Of a DNA stretch of 64,000 bases, positions 42,298 to 51,267 are shown one piece after another. The position numbers and the translations under genes were made by a program. The stretch comes from Cupriavidus lacunae (GTDB lineage: Bacteria > Pseudomonadota > Gammaproteobacteria > Burkholderiales > Burkholderiaceae): positions 1-64,000 of the forward strand of contig NZ_QKWJ01000008.1 in the NCBI RefSeq assembly GCF_003353055.1, read 5' to 3'. The notes under the pieces are model-generated. The model worked only from the letters and a program-made list of their open reading frames with translations. It was not told the origin of the DNA and made no database searches. Within the stretch, counting starts at the first letter, position 1; every line of letters begins with the position of its first letter.

Positions 42298-43743
42298 ATG
42301 GCCGCCAACCTCCCGACCCCAGATACCACCCTACGCGCGATGCAGGCCATCGTCGGCGCCAACGCCTGCCGCAGCGGCGACGCCGAAACGCAGGCCTACG
42401 TGACCGACTACCGCGGCATCTACCGCGGCCAGGCCCAGGTGGTGGTGCTGCCGTCATCGACGGAAGAGGTCAGCCAGGTGCTGCAGTGGTGCCATGCCCA
42501 GCGCGTACCGGTGGTGCCGCAGGGCGGCAATACCTCGCTGATGGGCGGCGCCGTGCCGGACGACAGCGGCACCGCCGTGGTCGTCAACCTGAGCCGCATG
42601 AACCGCGTGCTGGGCATCGACACCATCAACGACACCATGACCGTGCAGGCCGGCGTCACGCTGAGCGCCGCACGCAGCGCCGCCGAGGCCGAGCAGCGCC
42701 TGTTCCCGCTGCGCATTGGCTCGGAAGGCTCGTGCCAGATCGGCGGCAACCTGTCGACCAATGCCGGCGGCACCGCGGTGCTGCGCTACGGCAATATGCG
42801 CGACCTCGTGCTCGGCATCGAGGTGGTGTTGCCCGATGGCCGCATCTACTCGTCGCTGCGCGGCCTGCGCAAGGACAATACCGGCTACGACCTCAAGCAG
42901 TTGTTCGTCGGCGCGGAAGGGACGCTCGGCATCATCACCGGCGCCGTGCTCAAGCTGATGCCGCAGCCGCGCAGCAGCGCCGTGGCCTTCGTCGCGGTGC
43001 AGGACCCTGCAGCCGCAGTCGCGCTGCTGGGCGAAGCCAAGCGCCTGTCCGGCCAGGCCGTGACCGCGTTCGAGCTGATCTCGCGGCCTGCGCTGGATCT
43101 GGTACTTGAATATCTTGGCAATGTCGCATCCCCGCTGCAGGACAAGCACGACTGGATGGTGCTGATCGAACTGACCTCCGGCACCGATGCGGAAAGCCTC
43201 AACGCCACGCTGATGGAAATCCTCGAATCCGGCTTCAGCCAGGGCCTAGTGCTCGACGCCGCCGTGGCCGCCAGCCTGTCCGATGCGCAGACCTTCTGGC
43301 GTATCCGCGAAGAGATCTCCGACGCCCAGACCCGCACCGGCGGCAGCATCAAGTGCGATGTCTCGGTGCCGCTGTCGCGCATCGCCGCGTTTGTCGAAGA
43401 GGCCTCGGCCAGGGTGCTGGAGCTGGTGCCGGACGCGCGCATGGTGATCTACGGCCATATGGGCGACGGCAATGTGCACTTCAACCCACTGCGGCCCAGG
43501 GACGAGCCCGCCAAGGCATTCCTGGCGCAATGGTATGAACGGGTCTCGGTGCTGGTCGACGGCATGGCCCACGCGGAAAACGGCTCGATTTCGGCCGAGC
43601 ACGGCATCGGCGTGGCCAAGCGCGACGACCTGACGCGCTACAAGTCCCAGGTGGAACTGGAACTGATGTGGCAGGTGAAGCAGGCGCTGGATCCGTTGAA
43701 CCTGCTCAATCCGGGCAAGGTGCTGCCGGCGCCGGCCCGATAG
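42298..43743 (+). CDS. FAD-linked D-2-hydroxyacid dehydrogenase (GlcD/D-LDH-like)
   Basis: This 481-aa flavoenzyme has a PCMH FAD-binding domain (VPVVPQGGNTSLMGGAVPDD, GSEGSCQIGGNLSTNAGGTA) and a C-terminal FAD-oxidase domain with YGHMGDGNVHFNPL and the ending AEHGIGVAKRDDL. It oxidises a D-2-hydroxy acid with electrons passed to quinone or cytochrome. In this operon candidates are D-glycerate, D-lactate or a 2-hydroxyglutarate-like acid. It starts 25 bases after the aldolase stop. Confidence 0.88.
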   Translation: MAANLPTPDTTLRAMQAIVGANACRSGDAETQAYVTDYRGIYRGQAQVVVLPSSTEEVSQVLQWCHAQRVPVVPQGGNTSLMGGAVPDDSGTAVVVNLSRMNRVLGIDTINDTMTVQAGVTLSAARSAAEAEQRLFPLRIGSEGSCQIGGNLSTNAGGTAVLRYGNMRDLVLGIEVVLPDGRIYSSLRGLRKDNTGYDLKQLFVGAEGTLGIITGAVLKLMPQPRSSAVAFVAVQDPAAAVALLGEAKRLSGQAVTAFELISRPALDLVLEYLGNVASPLQDKHDWMVLIELTSGTDAESLNATLMEILESGFSQGLVLDAAVAASLSDAQTFWRIREEISDAQTRTGGSIKCDVSVPLSRIAAFVEEASARVLELVPDARMVIYGHMGDGNVHFNPLRPRDEPAKAFLAQWYERVSVLVDGMAHAENGSISAEHGIGVAKRDDLTRYKSQVELELMWQVKQALDPLNLLNPGKVLPAPAR

Positions 43744-43899
43744 CGCATCAAGATTCCACGCCGCGGAACGAGGGCAGGGCGCACATAGCAGGAATCGCTC
43801 ATCTGGGCTAAGGTGTCAGCTATCCAGAACGCGCGGAGCCGGGGCATTGCCGCCCAGGCCACCGCGCACAGCACGGCCGGCCCACCGGCCCAGACACCG

Positions 43900-44988
43900 A
43901 TGAGCGCCCAATCCCCCGACATCGCCCTCGCAGCTGCTCCCATCTCCCTCGAAAAGCCCGAGCTTGACTACCCCTGTGGCGACGCGCCCGAACCCGGCCA
44001 CGCCCGTGAAATCGCGCCCGGTGTGCTGTGGCTGCGCATGCCGATGCCGCTCGGCCTGAACCACATCAACCTGTGGGCCATCCGCGACGGTGGCGGCTGG
44101 GCAGCGGTCGACGCCGGCCTGCAGACGCCGGAAACCGCGCAGGCCTGGCGAGCGCTGTTTGGCGAAAGGGGCGCGCTGGCCGGCGGGCTGACACGCTTGT
44201 TCGCGACCCATATGCACCCCGACCATATCGGCATGGCCGGGTGGCTGACCGGCAAGTTCGACTGCCAGCTATGGATGACGCGGCTGGAATACCTGATGTG
44301 CCGCGTGCTGGCGGCGGACACCGGGCGCGCCGCGCCGGATGACGCCATCGAGTTCTACCGCAAGGCCGGCTGGGACGACGAAGCGATCGAGGTCTACCGC
44401 ACCCGCTTCGGCGGCTTCGGCAAATATGTGCACGCCTTGCCCGAGAGCTTCCACCGCTTGTCCGATGGCGACACCGTGCGCATCGGCTCGCACGACTGGC
44501 AGGTCATCGTCGGCACCGGCCACTCGCCCGAACATGCCTGCCTGTACTGCCCGGCGCTGAAGCTGCTGGTGTCCGGCGACCAGGTGCTGCCGCGCATTTC
44601 CTCCAACGTATCGGTGTTCCCGACTGAGCCGGATGCCGATCCGATGCAGGACTGGCTGGCCTCGCTCGACAAGGTCCGCGCCGCCGTGCCGGACGATGTG
44701 CTGGTGCTGCCGGCGCATAACGAGCCCTTCCGTGGGTTGCATGCGCGCATTGACTATTTGCGGGCGAGCCAGCTGCAGGCGCTGGACCGGCTGCGTGGGG
44801 CGCTGGTGACGCCGAGGCGGGCGGTGGATGTGTTTGAGGAATTGTTTTCTCGCCCCATCACTGGAAGCGGCGGGCTGCTGGGGATGGCGACGGGGGAGAG
44901 CATTGCCCATCTGAACTATCTGCTGATGCGCGGGGAGGCTGTGAGGGAGCGCGGCAATGACGGGTGCTATTGGTATCGGCTGAAATAG
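43900..44988 (+). CDS. Metallo-beta-lactamase-fold hydrolase
   Basis: The protein has 362 residues from the chosen ATG 43900; an upstream ATG at 43813 adds 29 low-complexity residues. The zinc motif THMHPDHIGMAGWL (H-x-H-x-D-H) is followed by GTGHSPEHACLYC, SGDQVLPRISSNV and a distal LPAHNEPF His. It resembles the hydroxyacylglutathione-hydrolase/LACTB2-like group that cleaves thioesters. It may be a detoxifying thioesterase; the operon relation to the galactarate genes (157 bases downstream) is uncertain. Confidence 0.85.
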   Translation: MSAQSPDIALAAAPISLEKPELDYPCGDAPEPGHAREIAPGVLWLRMPMPLGLNHINLWAIRDGGGWAAVDAGLQTPETAQAWRALFGERGALAGGLTRLFATHMHPDHIGMAGWLTGKFDCQLWMTRLEYLMCRVLAADTGRAAPDDAIEFYRKAGWDDEAIEVYRTRFGGFGKYVHALPESFHRLSDGDTVRIGSHDWQVIVGTGHSPEHACLYCPALKLLVSGDQVLPRISSNVSVFPTEPDADPMQDWLASLDKVRAAVPDDVLVLPAHNEPFRGLHARIDYLRASQLQALDRLRGALVTPRRAVDVFEELFSRPITGSGGLLGMATGESIAHLNYLLMRGEAVRERGNDGCYWYRLK

Positions 44989-45033
44989 GCGCAAATCCGA
45001 TGAGTCGCGGATATCTGCCCAGGGAAGGCAAGT

Positions 45034-46323
45034 TCAGGTTTCCCTGGGCTGCTCCTTGAGCAGCACGACCGCACTGAAACTCAGCAGGCACGTCAATACC
45101 ATATACCAGGCTGCGGACATAGGATCTCCAGTCAACTTGATGATCCCCGTCACGATGAACTGTGCGGTGCCGCCAAACAGCGCCACGTTCAGAGCGTGCG
45201 AAATCGCCGTGCCGCTGGCGCGCACCCGTGCGGGAAATGCTTCCAGTACAAGCAGGATGCCAACGGCGGCACCAAGTGCCACCAATGCGCTGATCAGTCC
45301 GGCGCCAAACAGGATTGGCAACGCGCTGTCTGCACGCACAATCATCAGGAAAGTCGGGTAGATCAGCAGCGCAGTGCACCCCGAAGTGAAAAGCGCCAAC
45401 GGCTTGCGGCGGCGGGGCAGTCGATCGATGAGAAGGCCCGACAGCGGCGGGATGATTGTCAGCATCAGTGCGGACAACGTCGATGACTGAAACGCTATGG
45501 TGGCGGGCATGTGCATCACCCGCGTCAGATAGCTCGGCATGTAGTAGACGACGATGTAGACCGGAACCGTTGAGCCCATCCTGATCAGGGCCGCGAGCAG
45601 GACCGTCCTGCCATGCTCGCGACACAGCTCAGCGAGTGGCGTGGCGGCATCTCTGCCTTTGGTGTCGAGGACCGGCGCCTCGCGAAGGTGGCGGCGAACG
45701 TAGATGCCGACCGGCACGATCAGAAGACCGACCAGGAAAGGCACGCGCCAGCCCCAGGAAGCCAGGTCGGCCGGCGACATCACGCTGGTGAGAAGTGCGC
45801 CCAGGGATGCACCCAGCAGGGCAGCTGCGCCCTGGCTCACAGACTGCCAGCTGACCAGGCGGCCCCGTCGCGATACGGGTCCTGCCTCCATCACGTATGT
45901 CGCGGCAACGCCGAGTTCACCCCCGACGGCAAAACCTTGCAGCGCCCGACCGCTGATGACAATGAGTGGCGCAGCCACTCCTATCATTGCAAACGGCGGG
46001 CAGATCGCAATGAGTGCCGTCCCCGCGCCCATCAACGTGATGGTGGCAGTCATTGCCGCGCGACGTCCGACCCGGTCCGCGTAGGTACCGATCATCATTG
46101 CACCAAGCGGCCGTATGAGAAAGCCAACACCGAACGTGCCGACTGCCAACAGTAACGACGTCATCGGATCTTCCGCAGGGAAGAACTGGTCGCCGATCAT
46201 CGCCGCGAAGAAGGCGAATACGGTGAAATCGAACGTTTCCAGTCCACTGACGAGAGATGTTGCGACAACAAGCTTTCGGAGTTCACGGCGATCAAAGCCG
46301 TCGATGGGATGTTCTTGATTCAT
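45034..46323 (-). CDS. MFS transporter, metabolite:H+ symporter (MHS) family
   Basis: This 429-aa, 12-span carrier has SGLETFDFTVFAFFAAMIGDQFFP at the first span and TYADRVGRRAAMTATITLMG in loop 2-3, typical of MHS members such as the shikimate, proline/betaine and alpha-ketoglutarate permeases. The sequence RALQGFAVGGELGVAATYVME supports the family. Start 46323 (MNQEHPIDGF) is preferred over an upstream GTG at 46338. The substrate is unknown. Confidence 0.88.
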   Translation of the reverse strand: MNQEHPIDGFDRRELRKLVVATSLVSGLETFDFTVFAFFAAMIGDQFFPAEDPMTSLLLAVGTFGVGFLIRPLGAMMIGTYADRVGRRAAMTATITLMGAGTALIAICPPFAMIGVAAPLIVISGRALQGFAVGGELGVAATYVMEAGPVSRRGRLVSWQSVSQGAAALLGASLGALLTSVMSPADLASWGWRVPFLVGLLIVPVGIYVRRHLREAPVLDTKGRDAATPLAELCREHGRTVLLAALIRMGSTVPVYIVVYYMPSYLTRVMHMPATIAFQSSTLSALMLTIIPPLSGLLIDRLPRRRKPLALFTSGCTALLIYPTFLMIVRADSALPILFGAGLISALVALGAAVGILLVLEAFPARVRASGTAISHALNVALFGGTAQFIVTGIIKLTGDPMSAAWYMVLTCLLSFSAVVLLKEQPRET

Positions 46324-46528
46324 GCGTTGACTGGGCACATCTAGTGGCTCGCGGCCTGCTTAAAAAATCTTGTCGGCGGTCAGCTGTGCCTTGTCATTTA
46401 TCTGTAGTTGCCGGGTTGCTGCAAAACCTTTCCCCTCCTAAGGGTAGGTCCCTCTAGAGCGGGGTAAGAGCCGCTCCTGCACCCGTCAATAATCAGCCCC
46501 GTTGAGCAGGACTTGCTACTTCCCGTTA

Positions 46529-46566
46529 GGGTGTAGGCCGTCCCCGTGTCTACACCCTTCCTTTTT
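46529..46566 (+). terminator. Strong intrinsic terminator in the EPS leader
   Basis: GGGTGTAG (46529-46536) pairs perfectly with CTACACCC (46550-46557), followed by TTCCTTTTTT. It functions only on the plus strand, where no protein gene precedes it. It lies 505 bases before the epsA start, so it ends either a small RNA or a regulated leader transcript. Confidence 0.65.
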
Positions 46567-46982
46567 TGACACTTTGGGAATTTGCAGGAAGACGGGCGTC
46601 AGCTATGGCGCCGTTCAGGATTTGGCGATTTGAGAGCACCGGCGAGGAACACAGACTGCAGGAACGACCGGTTGGCCCAAGCCGATGAACCGCGCATCGT
46701 CGACGGAATTTCCCAGGTTCGACGAGCCACAGATTCTTGCTCAATTTCCCTTCACGCACATCCCTCCCTTTGTCGGGTCCACTCTTAAGGGGGGATCGAA
46801 AACACGCTAAACACGCCCTTGTTGCCTTGAAGATCTACCCCATGGAGCCATAAACTTCGCCGGTCCGCGCAGTGACGCAGCGCAAAAGAGTGCGCGCCTG
46901 CCAGGACGAACACGAAGCCGCCACCGCCAGGTTAAGAATCCGCAGACATAGCAAGCAAGCGGAAAGGCTGAGCGTGTGCATT

Positions 46983-46994
46983 GTTTGGACAAAC
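46983..46994. promoter_or_regulatory. Short palindrome GTTTG-GA-CAAAC upstream of epsA
   Basis: The twelve-base sequence is a perfect inverted repeat with a two-base centre, 78 bases before the epsA start. It is a candidate operator for a regulator of EPS synthesis. No matching second copy was seen nearby. Confidence 0.3.
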
Positions 46995-47071
46995 GGGAAG
47001 CACCGCCGTTAAACCAGATCAGGAGACGGGGGGCAACGGGATCTTCTGGATCGCAAGGAAATAATCGAGTC

Positions 47072-48211
47072 GTGTCAAAGTTTTCAAGCATGCTGACGTT
47101 GGGCAGGGCAGTGATTTGCCTGTTGGTCGTACCGTTGCTGGCATCCTGCGCGCTCGCGCCAGGGATGCGCTTCGATCCGCAGCGTCCGCTCGATCCCGAG
47201 GATCCGGAATCGGTGCCAAAAATCACCCGGATCACGCCTGCGCTGGTGCGCAGCCTGAAGGCATCCACGAAGCCCGCCAACGCTGGCGTGGAGGAATTGT
47301 TTGCAGAGCCGGTGCCCTATACCGTTGGCGTTGGTGACATCCTTTCCATCGTTGTGTGGGATCACCCGGAGCTTGTGTTCCCCACACAGACGTACTCTAT
47401 CGGCGCGGCTTATGACATACCGAACTACAGCGGCGCAGCCAACGTGCCGGGGTACGTCGTAAGTCCCGCTGGCACCATCCAGTTTCCATACGCCGGCGTG
47501 GTCACGGTTCTCGGCCGCACGCCGGACCAAATCCGCGGGCAACTCAGTACTCAACTCAAGGATGTTGTCACCCTGCCCCAGCTCACCGTGCGCGTGCTCG
47601 CCTTTCGCAGCAAGCGGGTCTACCTGGACGGCGAAGTCAAGACACCTGGCCCCCAGAATATCGATGACGTGCCCATGACCCTGGTTGAGGCTCTCAACCG
47701 GGCTGGCGGTATCAATGTCCTGACGGGCGACAACAGCCGCATCCGCATCTCCCGCGCGGGCAAGAACTACTTCGTCAACATGCCAGAGCTGTTGCAGCAA
47801 GGCACCGACCCCGCGCGCATTCTGCTGCGCAATGGCGACATCGTGCGCGTGGAGCAACGTGAGGACAGCAAGGTATTCGTGACCGGGGAAGTCGTGCGTC
47901 CTGTCAGCGTTCTGCCGCGTAATGGCCGCCTGACGCTCAACGAGGCCATCGGTGAAGCTGGCGGCGTCAATCCCAACTCGGCCAACGCCAAGGAACTGTA
48001 TGTCATCCGCAAGAGCGGCGACGGCGAGGCCGAGGTTTTCCACCTTGACGGCAAATCCCCTGTCGCACTGGCGCTGGCTGAATCCTTCGAACTCAAGCCC
48101 AGGGATGTCGTCTATGTTGACGCCGCTGGTGTGGTGCGCTGGAGCCGCGTGATTAACCAATTGCTGCCGAGCGGGAATTTCTTCACGTCCACAATGAATG
48201 CGGTCAAATGA
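47072..48211 (+). CDS. epsA: Outer-membrane polysaccharide export lipoprotein (Wza/EpsA-like)
   Basis: This 379-aa protein forms the octameric outer-membrane channel for exopolysaccharide. The signal peptide ends in the lipobox LLVVPLLASCALAPG. The polysaccharide-export domain (YTVGVGDILSIVVWDHPEL, GTIQFPYAGVVTVLGRTPDQI) is followed by two SLBB-type domains (VYLDGEVKTPGPQNI, VFVTGEVVRPVSVLPRNG) and a C-terminal membrane-crossing helix. I chose GTG 47072 because an AAGGA lies 12 bases upstream; ATG 47090 is the alternative. The next gene overlaps its stop (ATGA). Confidence 0.92.
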   Translation: MSKFSSMLTLGRAVICLLVVPLLASCALAPGMRFDPQRPLDPEDPESVPKITRITPALVRSLKASTKPANAGVEELFAEPVPYTVGVGDILSIVVWDHPELVFPTQTYSIGAAYDIPNYSGAANVPGYVVSPAGTIQFPYAGVVTVLGRTPDQIRGQLSTQLKDVVTLPQLTVRVLAFRSKRVYLDGEVKTPGPQNIDDVPMTLVEALNRAGGINVLTGDNSRIRISRAGKNYFVNMPELLQQGTDPARILLRNGDIVRVEQREDSKVFVTGEVVRPVSVLPRNGRLTLNEAIGEAGGVNPNSANAKELYVIRKSGDGEAEVFHLDGKSPVALALAESFELKPRDVVYVDAAGVVRWSRVINQLLPSGNFFTSTMNAVK

Positions 48212-48645
48212 TCAAGACTGTGCTGGTGGTGTGCATCGGCAATATTTGCAGGAGCCCTATGGCGGAAGGGCTGCTTAAGCAGGCACTGCCTGAGGTTAAT
48301 GTCATGTCCGCTGGACTTGGCGCGCTCACGGGCAAACCGGCCGATGCGCACGCTATCGACCTCATGCAAGAGCTTGGCGTGGATATCACCGGCCATCGGG
48401 CCAAGCCACTGACCCGAAGCATGACGACGCATGCGGACCTTATTCTGGTGATGGACAACGCCCAACGGCAAGACATCCAACACTTGCACCCGGCAACCAC
48501 CGGCCGGGTTTTCCGCATTGGTGAACTCGCCAAGTTCGACGTGCCCGATCCCTATCGGGAGGCTCGTCCCGCCTTTGAGAACGTGCTGCAGCTGCTCCAA
48601 CGCGGCGTAGAAGCTTGGGTGCCGCGTATCCGGGCGCTCAGATAA
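48208..48645 (+). CDS. epsP: Low-molecular-weight protein tyrosine phosphatase (Wzb/EpsP-like)
   Basis: This 145-aa phosphatase has the active-site loop CIGNICRS near the N-terminus (VVCIGNICRSPMAEGL) and the acid-base Asp in DVPDPYREA. It dephosphorylates the tyrosine-rich tail of the co-operonic Wzc-like kinase, cycling chain export. It starts within the epsA stop codon, so the two are translationally coupled. Confidence 0.93.
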   Translation: MIKTVLVVCIGNICRSPMAEGLLKQALPEVNVMSAGLGALTGKPADAHAIDLMQELGVDITGHRAKPLTRSMTTHADLILVMDNAQRQDIQHLHPATTGRVFRIGELAKFDVPDPYREARPAFENVLQLLQRGVEAWVPRIRALR

Positions 48646-48659
48646 CTGATTCCATAGCA

Positions 48660-50945
48660 ATGCAGATGAACCAGACTCCCCCGCCAGTGATTGTCGCTGC
48701 GCCTCCTGAGGACGAGATTGACCTCGTTCGGTACCTAGATGTGCTGCTCGCCAGCCGTTGGCTGATTGCGGCTATTGCCGGCGTCGTGCTGGCGCTGGGG
48801 GTAGCTTACGCGTTCCTGGCCCGGCCGGTGTATCAGGCCGATATCCTGGTGCAGGTGGAGGACAACCCGAACAGTGCCAATAGCCTGTTGGGTGACGTCT
48901 CGAGCCTGTTTGATGTCAAGACCCAGGCTACGGCAGAGATCGAGATTCTCCGCTCCCGCATGGTCGTCGGCAGGGCGGTGGACAATCTGCGGCTCTACAT
49001 TTCGGCGAAGCCAAGCTATTTTCCTTTTGTCGGTGCGGGAATCGCTAACGGCGCCAAGGGCCTATCCGAACCAGGACTATTCGGATTTGGTGGCTTCGCG
49101 TGGGCCAAGGAATCGATCAATGTCAAGCAGTTCGATGTCCCTGAGTCCCTTGAGGGGGAAAAGTTCAAGCTGACCGCCCTGGGCGAAGGTCGCTACCGTT
49201 TGGAGAATTCCAGCCTGGATAGGCCGCTTGAGGGGCGAACAGGCCAATCGCTGACTGCGGTGCAAAGCGTTGGCGAATTCACGCTCCTGGTAACGGAGAT
49301 GAAGGCAAAGCCAGGTATCACGTTCGACCTGGTGCGAAACTCACACCTGAAGACAGTCGAGAAACTCCAGGATCAGCTCCAGATCGCTGAGAAGGGCAAG
49401 CAGAGCGGCATCATCGGTGCTTCGCTCGACGGTACCGACGCAAAGCTTACGGCCAGCATCCTGAACGAAATTGGCGAAGAGTACGTAGCGCAGAATATCA
49501 AGCGCAAGGCCGCCGAGGCGGAGAAGTCGCTAGTCTTCCTGGGAGATCTGCTGCCACAACTCAAAGGCGAGTTGGAACGGGCCGAGGGAAAGTACAACGA
49601 CATGCGCAACAAGCGCAATACCTTCAACCTGAGTGAGGAAGGCAAGACGTTCCTGCAGGAAAACGTGATGGCCGAAACGCAGTTGCTCGAACTGAAGCAA
49701 AAGCGCACCGAGCTGTCGACTCGTTTTGCTGCCTCTCACCCAGGTGTGCTGGCCATCGACCAGCAGATTGCAGCGCTAAATACGAAGGTCGCAGTGATGG
49801 CTGCCCGCATGAAGACCTTTCCAAATGTGGAGCAGGACACACTGCGGTTGATGCGCGACGTGCAAGTCAACAACGACCTTTACGTCGGGTTGCTGAACAA
49901 TATGCAGCAGCTCAAGCTGGTCAAGGCCGGTAAGGTCGGCAATGTACGGCTTCTTGACGGCGCGCCGGTTCCCGAGGAGCCCATCAAGCCCATGAAGAGC
50001 CTGATTGTGGCGCTGGCGGCAATTCTCGGTGTGCTGATTGGTGTGGTAGTGGCTTTCGTGCGCAATGCACTGTACGGCGGCATCACCGATTCGCAGGACA
50101 TTGAACAGCATACGGGTCTCAGCGTCTATGCGACCGTGCCGTTGTCGACGGCCCAGTCATTCCTTACCGAGGAAATCCGCCAGCGCAAGCACGGCAGATT
50201 CGTGCTCGCGGAACGTAGCCCCAATGAGCCAGCGATTGAAAGCCTGCGCAGCCTGCGCACCGCCATACAGTTTGCCATGCTCGACGCGGACAACAACCGT
50301 GTGCTACTCACGGGCCCCACGCCAGGCGTCGGCAAGTCATTTATCTCGGCCAACCTCTCAGCGGTGATGGCTTCGGGCGGCAAGCGCGTGCTGCTGATCG
50401 ATGCCGACATGCGCAAGGGCCATTTGAACCAGTACTTTGGCAAGTCCCGAAGCAAGGGTCTGTCGGACGTTCTGGTTGGCAAAGTGAGCTTCGACGAAGC
50501 GGTGCATCGTGAGGTACTAGAGAACCTGGACTTCCTCAGCACCGGCAACTTGCCTCCGAATCCGGCCGAACTGCTGCTCAACGAGCGCATGGTGAAGCTT
50601 CTTGATGAGTTGGGTCACCAGTATGACCTTGTACTGATCGATACGCCTCCCGTTCTTGCCGTCGCCGATACCGCGATCCTTGCCGCCCGCTGCGGCACGG
50701 TGCTCCTGGTGACGCGCTTCGAGAAGACTGCCATCGGCGAAGTAACGGAATCCGCCAAGCAACTGCGCCAGGCAAGTGCCGACGTGAATGGCGTGGTGTT
50801 CAATGGCCTGGATCCGAATGCATATCGCTACGGATATGGATCGAAGTATGGACGTTATCGCTATGCGTATTACGGGTATACGAACGAAATCGCCGACCAG
50901 CCCGCATTGAGCAAGCCCATTGGCTCTCGCCGCGAGCCAGGGTGA
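48660..50945 (+). CDS. epsB: Polysaccharide co-polymerase and tyrosine autokinase (Wzc/EpsB-like)
   Basis: This 761-aa inner-membrane protein controls EPS chain length. A Wzz domain is flanked by two membrane spans (LIAAIAGVVLALGVAYAFLA near residue 38 and SLIVALAAILGVLIGVVVAF near 450); a periplasmic coiled coil lies between. The cytosolic BY-kinase has Walker A GPTPGVGKSFISANL (about 551-565), Walker A' VLLIDADMRKGHL and Walker B LVLIDTPPV. The tail YRYGYGSKYGRYRYAYYGY is the phospho-tyrosine cluster removed by the Wzb-like phosphatase. An alternative ATG lies six bases downstream. Confidence 0.95.
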   Translation: MQMNQTPPPVIVAAPPEDEIDLVRYLDVLLASRWLIAAIAGVVLALGVAYAFLARPVYQADILVQVEDNPNSANSLLGDVSSLFDVKTQATAEIEILRSRMVVGRAVDNLRLYISAKPSYFPFVGAGIANGAKGLSEPGLFGFGGFAWAKESINVKQFDVPESLEGEKFKLTALGEGRYRLENSSLDRPLEGRTGQSLTAVQSVGEFTLLVTEMKAKPGITFDLVRNSHLKTVEKLQDQLQIAEKGKQSGIIGASLDGTDAKLTASILNEIGEEYVAQNIKRKAAEAEKSLVFLGDLLPQLKGELERAEGKYNDMRNKRNTFNLSEEGKTFLQENVMAETQLLELKQKRTELSTRFAASHPGVLAIDQQIAALNTKVAVMAARMKTFPNVEQDTLRLMRDVQVNNDLYVGLLNNMQQLKLVKAGKVGNVRLLDGAPVPEEPIKPMKSLIVALAAILGVLIGVVVAFVRNALYGGITDSQDIEQHTGLSVYATVPLSTAQSFLTEEIRQRKHGRFVLAERSPNEPAIESLRSLRTAIQFAMLDADNNRVLLTGPTPGVGKSFISANLSAVMASGGKRVLLIDADMRKGHLNQYFGKSRSKGLSDVLVGKVSFDEAVHREVLENLDFLSTGNLPPNPAELLLNERMVKLLDELGHQYDLVLIDTPPVLAVADTAILAARCGTVLLVTRFEKTAIGEVTESAKQLRQASADVNGVVFNGLDPNAYRYGYGSKYGRYRYAYYGYTNEIADQPALSKPIGSRREPG

Positions 50946-51267
50946 ACTTGGGTTCTAATGAGGAATACTGCGCTGCGCACCTCAGTGAGCAGTGGGATCG
51001 GTTTTTTTTCCAATGCCCCGGTCCATGCCACAGCCAGTGGAATTCCCGAAGCGCCGGTGTGCCGATATCCACGCCGCTACTTCGCCTGCGCGACCGGAGA
51101 GTGGTACGCATCGGCATGTTCCGCGCGAATGATGAGAAGCGATTCACGTCCGAGGCATATCTCTTTGATAGTGGGACAGGCGATTGAACTCGCGTGCGTT
51201 AACATGGGGCGCTGTCGGCGGGTGGTCTGATTTTGCGTAGACATTACATAGATCTGGAATCCTCGAC
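50946..51267. other. 322-base gap splitting the EPS operon
   Basis: No convincing gene is present: short open frames here lack family features and ribosome sites. A run of eight Ts at 51003-51010 is not preceded by a stable stem. The stretch separates the export/control genes from the sugar-synthesis genes and lies just before the fall in GC content, so it may hold an internal promoter or a recombination joint. Confidence 0.4.

Larger units (their letters stand above)
46324..47071. other. 748-base non-coding leader upstream of the EPS operon
   Basis: No protein gene is supported here. On the plus strand it holds a small hairpin (GAGCGG 46457-46462 with CCGCTC 46471-46476), a strong terminator (46529-46566), a short palindrome GTTTGGACAAAC (46983-46994) and a ribosome site AAGGA at 47055. 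Its left end contains the divergent promoter of the MHS transporter. Long structured leaders are common before EPS operons. Confidence 0.5.

Noticed and set aside
50942..51230. Two overlapping frames of 81 and 90 codons between the Wzc-like gene and wecB
   Set aside because: They contain no recognisable domain, lack good ribosome sites and overlap each other; the region reads better as non-coding.
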